From positions 945-10,570 of the forward strand of contig DHTR01000082.1 of the NCBI GenBank assembly GCA_002408725.1: a stretch of 9,626 nucleotides of DNA. The letters are read 5' to 3'. Below the pieces are notes generated by a model, which saw only the letters and a list, made by a program, of their open reading frames with translations, did not search any database and was not told the origin of the DNA. This DNA is from Pelotomaculum sp. UBA5255 (GTDB lineage: Bacteria > Bacillota > Desulfotomaculia > Desulfotomaculales > Pelotomaculaceae). Shown piece after piece: positions 7,266 to 9,626 of this stretch (its first letter is position 1; each line of letters opens with the position of its first letter). A program made the position numbers and the translations under genes.

Positions 7266-8813
7266 TTATGATCTCTTCGGGTTTTTTCCGGGTTTGCGGG
7301 CCGGGGCGGCAATGACCTGGCGGGAAGCGTCCTGGGGCTTTAAAATGCTGGGCCGCGTATTCCGGACAGGAACAGGCAGGCGCACGATAACTCCCGCCAG
7401 GGCTTTTAAGTTGAGGGGTATCAGCGGCCACAGGTAGGGAATGCCAAAAGACCTCATCAAGGAAAGGGCGACAAAGGTAGCGGCCGTACCGATAACAAAG
7501 CCCGGCAAGCGGAACAACGCAGTTACGGCCAGGAGTCCAAGCCTAACCAGCCGGTTGGCGTTGGCCAGTTCAATGCTGGGGGTCAGGAAGGTTCCGATGG
7601 CAACGATAGCCACGTACAAGACGACCTCCTGGGCAAAAAGGCCGACCCTGGTGGTCAGCTCACCAATAAGAAGGGCCGCGATAATGCCGGTGGCGGTGGC
7701 CAGTGCGGCAGGTGTGTGAATTGTAGCCAGGCGGATCATATCAATGGCGATTTCCGCCAGGAGCAACTGGAAGATTAGTGGTACTTCACCGGCCTCCCGC
7801 GGCCCGATGAAGGCCAGTTGGGGCGGCAGCAGTTCAGGATTGCCGGCCAGGAGAAACCAGAGCGGCAGCAGAAAAATGGAAACGGCCACCCCGATAAAGC
7901 GAACCCAGCGCAGATAAGCCCCTACGGTGGGGTTTTGCCTGTACTCTTCCGCGTGCTGGAGATGATGAAAATAGGTTGCCGGGGCGATAATCACGCTGGG
8001 CGAGGTATCCACCAGCACCAGCACGTGTCCTTCCAGAAGGTGCATGGCAGCCACATCGGGGCGCTCGGTATAGCGAACCCTGGGAAAGGGATTCCAGTAA
8101 GATCCCGGTGTAATCAGTTCCTCCACCGACTTCTCGCCCATAGGGATCCCGTCAATTTTAATGTACTCAATCTTTCCCTTGATATTTTTGACCAGGTCGG
8201 GGTTTGCGATATCCTCTATGTAACATACAATCACGTCCGCTTTAGAACGGGTGCCGACCTGTGCATACTCCATCCTCAGCTTGGGATCCCTGATTCGCCT
8301 CCGGATCAAGGCCGTATTAAAAACAAGCGTTTCCACAAAGCCGTCCCTGGAACCGCGCACTACCCTTTCCAGGTCCGGTTCTTCAGGATTGCGGATCGGG
8401 TAGGTCCTCGCGTCCAAGATCAGCGCCTTATCCGACCCGTCCACCAGGATGGCCATTGGCCCGGCAAGGACTTTGTCGACGACATCCTCCAGGTATTGGA
8501 CCTCTTCCAACTCCGTGTAACCAAGGTGGGTATTAAACAGTTTTTTAAGGGCATCGGGCGCCAGATCAGCTCTGTCCAGGAGGGTCACGTTTTGCAGGAC
8601 CATGGTGACAACCTGGTCGTTGGTAAGTCCGTCCACAAATAAAAGCGTAATTTTCTTGCCCCCGACTCTCAATTCTCTGGTTAGAACGTCGAAATTTTTT
8701 TTGATACCCATTTCTGCATCCAACTGCCTGATATTTTCTTCCAAATTAACACTGATTTTAGTCTTTTCCGGATCTCCACCGGGGGGCTTTTTAATTCTTT
8801 TACCCCACAACAT
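7266..8813 (-). CDS. spoVAF: Stage V sporulation protein AF (GerA-family spore membrane protein)
   Basis: A 515-residue protein of the GerA/SpoVAF family, expected in the inner membrane of the developing spore; family members act in germination and are encoded with the SpoVA dipicolinic-acid channel. About 300 soluble N-terminal residues include the family patterns FVETLVFNTALIRRRIRDPKL-like, SKADVIVCYIEDIANP and EGHVLVLVDTSPSV. These are followed by membrane segments beginning near residue 303 (FIGVAVSIFLLPLWFLLAG) and continuing to about 480 with the SNPELLPPQLAFIGPREAGEVP-type loop between them. The C-terminal 30 residues are basic and proline-rich. I chose ATG 8813 over the in-frame GTG at 8822 because AGGAG (8822-8826) is 8 bases before the ATG and would overlap the GTG. 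It overlaps spoVAE by 14 bases, so the pair is co-translated. It is slightly longer than the Bacillus protein, mainly at the C-terminal tail. Confidence 0.92.
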   Translation of the reverse strand: MLWGKRIKKPPGGDPEKTKISVNLEENIRQLDAEMGIKKNFDVLTRELRVGGKKITLLFVDGLTNDQVVTMVLQNVTLLDRADLAPDALKKLFNTHLGYTELEEVQYLEDVVDKVLAGPMAILVDGSDKALILDARTYPIRNPEEPDLERVVRGSRDGFVETLVFNTALIRRRIRDPKLRMEYAQVGTRSKADVIVCYIEDIANPDLVKNIKGKIEYIKIDGIPMGEKSVEELITPGSYWNPFPRVRYTERPDVAAMHLLEGHVLVLVDTSPSVIIAPATYFHHLQHAEEYRQNPTVGAYLRWVRFIGVAVSIFLLPLWFLLAGNPELLPPQLAFIGPREAGEVPLIFQLLLAEIAIDMIRLATIHTPAALATATGIIAALLIGELTTRVGLFAQEVVLYVAIVAIGTFLTPSIELANANRLVRLGLLAVTALFRLPGFVIGTAATFVALSLMRSFGIPYLWPLIPLNLKALAGVIVRLPVPVRNTRPSILKPQDASRQVIAAPARKPGKNPKRS

Positions 8814-9420
8814 TGAAACCACTCCTCTCCAAAATGGTTTGAAAAGCTTTCGTTGTTAACGGAGCGCCTTTTCCAGCCTCGTCTGCTTGATCCATTTTGC
8901 CGATATCGCCAATGCCAATAACAAGAGGGAGGTTCAGGCTGTCGATAACTTCCACTGTATCACCCTCCAATAAGTCCTGTTCCGGCATTCCCCACTTATC
9001 AACGGGATCGGTGATCACTTTACCACTTCTGGAAATAGATGCATCCACAGTGCAGCCGCTTACCCCTTCCGTGTTAGAAGCCACTGCCAGAACCCCGAGA
9101 ACCTGGATCTCGGGGTGGTTAGAAATGTAAGCCAGGGCCGATTCGCCGCGCCCAGGACCGTTAAAGCCCCTGTCATCCAGCATTACAACCACCGGGTCCA
9201 GGGGCGCTTTTTTAATCAATTCAACCAGTTCCTGTCCTGATCGTGTGGTGGGGTTTCCGGCCGAGCGGGAGATACATCGCGCCCCAACATTGTGGGCGGC
9301 GATCTCTACTGCTTTTTTGGCAATCCGATCCCCGTCGGTGACAAGGATCACTTTTCGCTTTCCGTCAAGCTCAGTTTCCAACCGCTCTACCCCCTTGACT
9401 TGTAAAAGGCGCCGGGTCAT
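8800..9420 (-). CDS. spoVAEA: Stage V sporulation protein AE (SpoVAEA type, soluble)
   Basis: A 206-residue soluble protein. The recognisable SpoVAEA features are KVILVTDGD (23-31), a CISRSAGNPT stretch, DPVVVMLDDRGFNGPG, VLGVLAVASNTEG, a DPVDKWG segment and GIGDIGKM (169-176). In Bacillus this protein is encoded just before spoVAF in the spoVA operon, as here; its exact role in dipicolinic-acid handling is not settled. No membrane segment or signal peptide is seen. It starts at ATG 9420 with only a weak GGTG ribosome site. About 20 residues precede the conserved ILVTDGD core, so a later start is conceivable, but no internal Met or strong ribosome site was noticed there. The gene follows a terminator, so it is expressed apart from whatever lies to the right, unlike in the contiguous Bacillus operon. 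Confidence 0.9.
   Translation of the reverse strand: MTRRLLQVKGVERLETELDGKRKVILVTDGDRIAKKAVEIAAHNVGARCISRSAGNPTTRSGQELVELIKKAPLDPVVVMLDDRGFNGPGRGESALAYISNHPEIQVLGVLAVASNTEGVSGCTVDASISRSGKVITDPVDKWGMPEQDLLEGDTVEVIDSLNLPLVIGIGDIGKMDQADEAGKGAPLTTKAFQTILERSGFNVVG
8822..8830 (-). promoter_or_regulatory. Ribosome binding site that decides the spoVAF start
   Basis: GGAGAGGAG lies inside the end of spoVAE, 8 bases before ATG 8813. It overlaps the alternative GTG start at 8822, which therefore is unlikely to be used. Confidence 0.75.
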
Positions 9421-9453
9421 TTGGACACCGGCGGTATAATTAAACCTGGACTT

Positions 9454-9483
9454 TATCGTTTCCCTGCTATTTAGACATTATAC
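9454..9483 (-). promoter_or_regulatory. Possible forespore sigma-F/G-type promoter of spoVAEA-spoVAF
   Basis: Minus strand: GTATA (9479-9483), a 15-base spacer, then GGAAACGATA (9454-9463). This is close to the Bacillus sigma-F pattern (GYATA, about 15 bases, GGNRANAHTR), with one mismatch in the -10. It ends about 33 bases before the ATG. A sigma-A-like TATAAT overlaps the -35, with no good partner hexamer. Consensus was recalled, not searched. Confidence 0.4.
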
Positions 9484-9520
9484 AAATAAAGATATTTTGG
9501 CTTAGAGTATCCCATACAAA

Positions 9521-9542
9521 AAGGACACCAGCCGGTGTCCTT
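9521..9542 (-). terminator. Rho-independent terminator of the dodecin-like gene
   Basis: A perfect 9-bp stem (AAGGACACC / GGTGTCCTT) with a 4-base loop is followed on the minus strand by TTTTT (9518-9522, two bases inside the stem). It begins 8 bases after the dodecin-like stop codon and isolates that gene from spoVAEA. Confidence 0.9.
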
Positions 9543-9550
9543 CATAACCA

Positions 9551-9626
9551 TTAGTCCGTATGGGCGATTTTTACGTTGGCTTTATACTCTATCAACCGGC
9601 CATTTTCCACATTGGCAGTGAAATTG
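9551..9626 (-). CDS. Dodecin-like flavin-binding protein (partial, only the C-terminal 24 codons)
   Basis: The minus strand at the right edge reads 24 codons to a TAA at 9551-9553, ending in TANVENGRLIEYKANVKIAHTD. The ANVENG-x-x-x-EY-x-x-NVKIA pattern is the last beta strands of dodecins, small (about 65-75 residue) dodecameric proteins that store or buffer flavins. The start lies outside the window. A terminator follows at once. Identification rests on 24 residues, so it is probable rather than certain. Confidence 0.7.
   Translation of the reverse strand, partial: NFTANVENGRLIEYKANVKIAHTD

Noticed and set aside
7192..7431. Minus-strand 79-codon frame overlapping the end of spoVAF
   Set aside because: It is out of frame within the spoVAF coding region, has no ribosome site, and runs through the palindrome; it is a shadow.
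7818..8642. Plus-strand open frame of 274 codons
   Set aside because: It is antisense to the soluble domain of spoVAF and its translation is rich in His, Gln and Arg with no family pattern, as expected of a shadow frame.

Overview
The window comes from a spore-forming anaerobe of the Firmicutes, most likely a clostridial lineage near Peptococcaceae/Desulfotomaculales. That placement is inferred from spoVA-type sporulation genes beside an oxygen-sensitive 2-hydroxyacyl-CoA dehydratase activase-type cluster; the species cannot be named from sequence alone. Every gene I can support lies on the minus strand, so transcription runs from right to left.

From right to left: the last 24 codons of a dodecin-like flavin-binding protein (9551-9626) end at a clear rho-independent terminator (9521-9542). 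Next come two overlapping sporulation genes, spoVAE (SpoVAEA type, 8800-9420) and spoVAF (GerA-family membrane protein, 7266-8813), with a possible forespore sigma-F/G-type promoter upstream. After an 86-bp gap holding a perfect 18-bp palindrome comes a tight three-gene unit: two paralogous DUF2229/HgdB-like proteins (6181-7179 and 5068-6168) and a BadF/HgdC-type ASKHA ATPase with an extra C-terminal cysteine cluster (4094-5071). These have 12-bp spacing and a GTGA overlap, so they are almost certainly co-translated. Together they look like the separated parts of the giant 'acyl-CoA dehydratase activase' proteins; no classical dehydratase subunit is present.

Next is a stand-alone TrpB2-type tryptophan synthase beta chain (2603-3958). 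It has its own promoter candidate with an inverted repeat at the expected transcription start, and it ends in a strong terminator (2541-2560). The left quarter (1-2472, running off the left edge) is one long open frame that encodes a fusion of DHH/DHHA1 phosphoesterase, two CBS domains and a class II tRNA nucleotidyltransferase (CCA- or A-adding type). I read it through with no stop for 824 codons.

The most interesting item is the split activase/DUF2229 cluster. It carries the residues for an ATP-driven low-potential electron donor and for cysteine-ligated clusters on two paralogous partners, but its substrate is unknown. The regulatory palindromes upstream of it and of trpB2 are the main non-coding signals. 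No rRNA, tRNA, CRISPR array or mobile element was seen.
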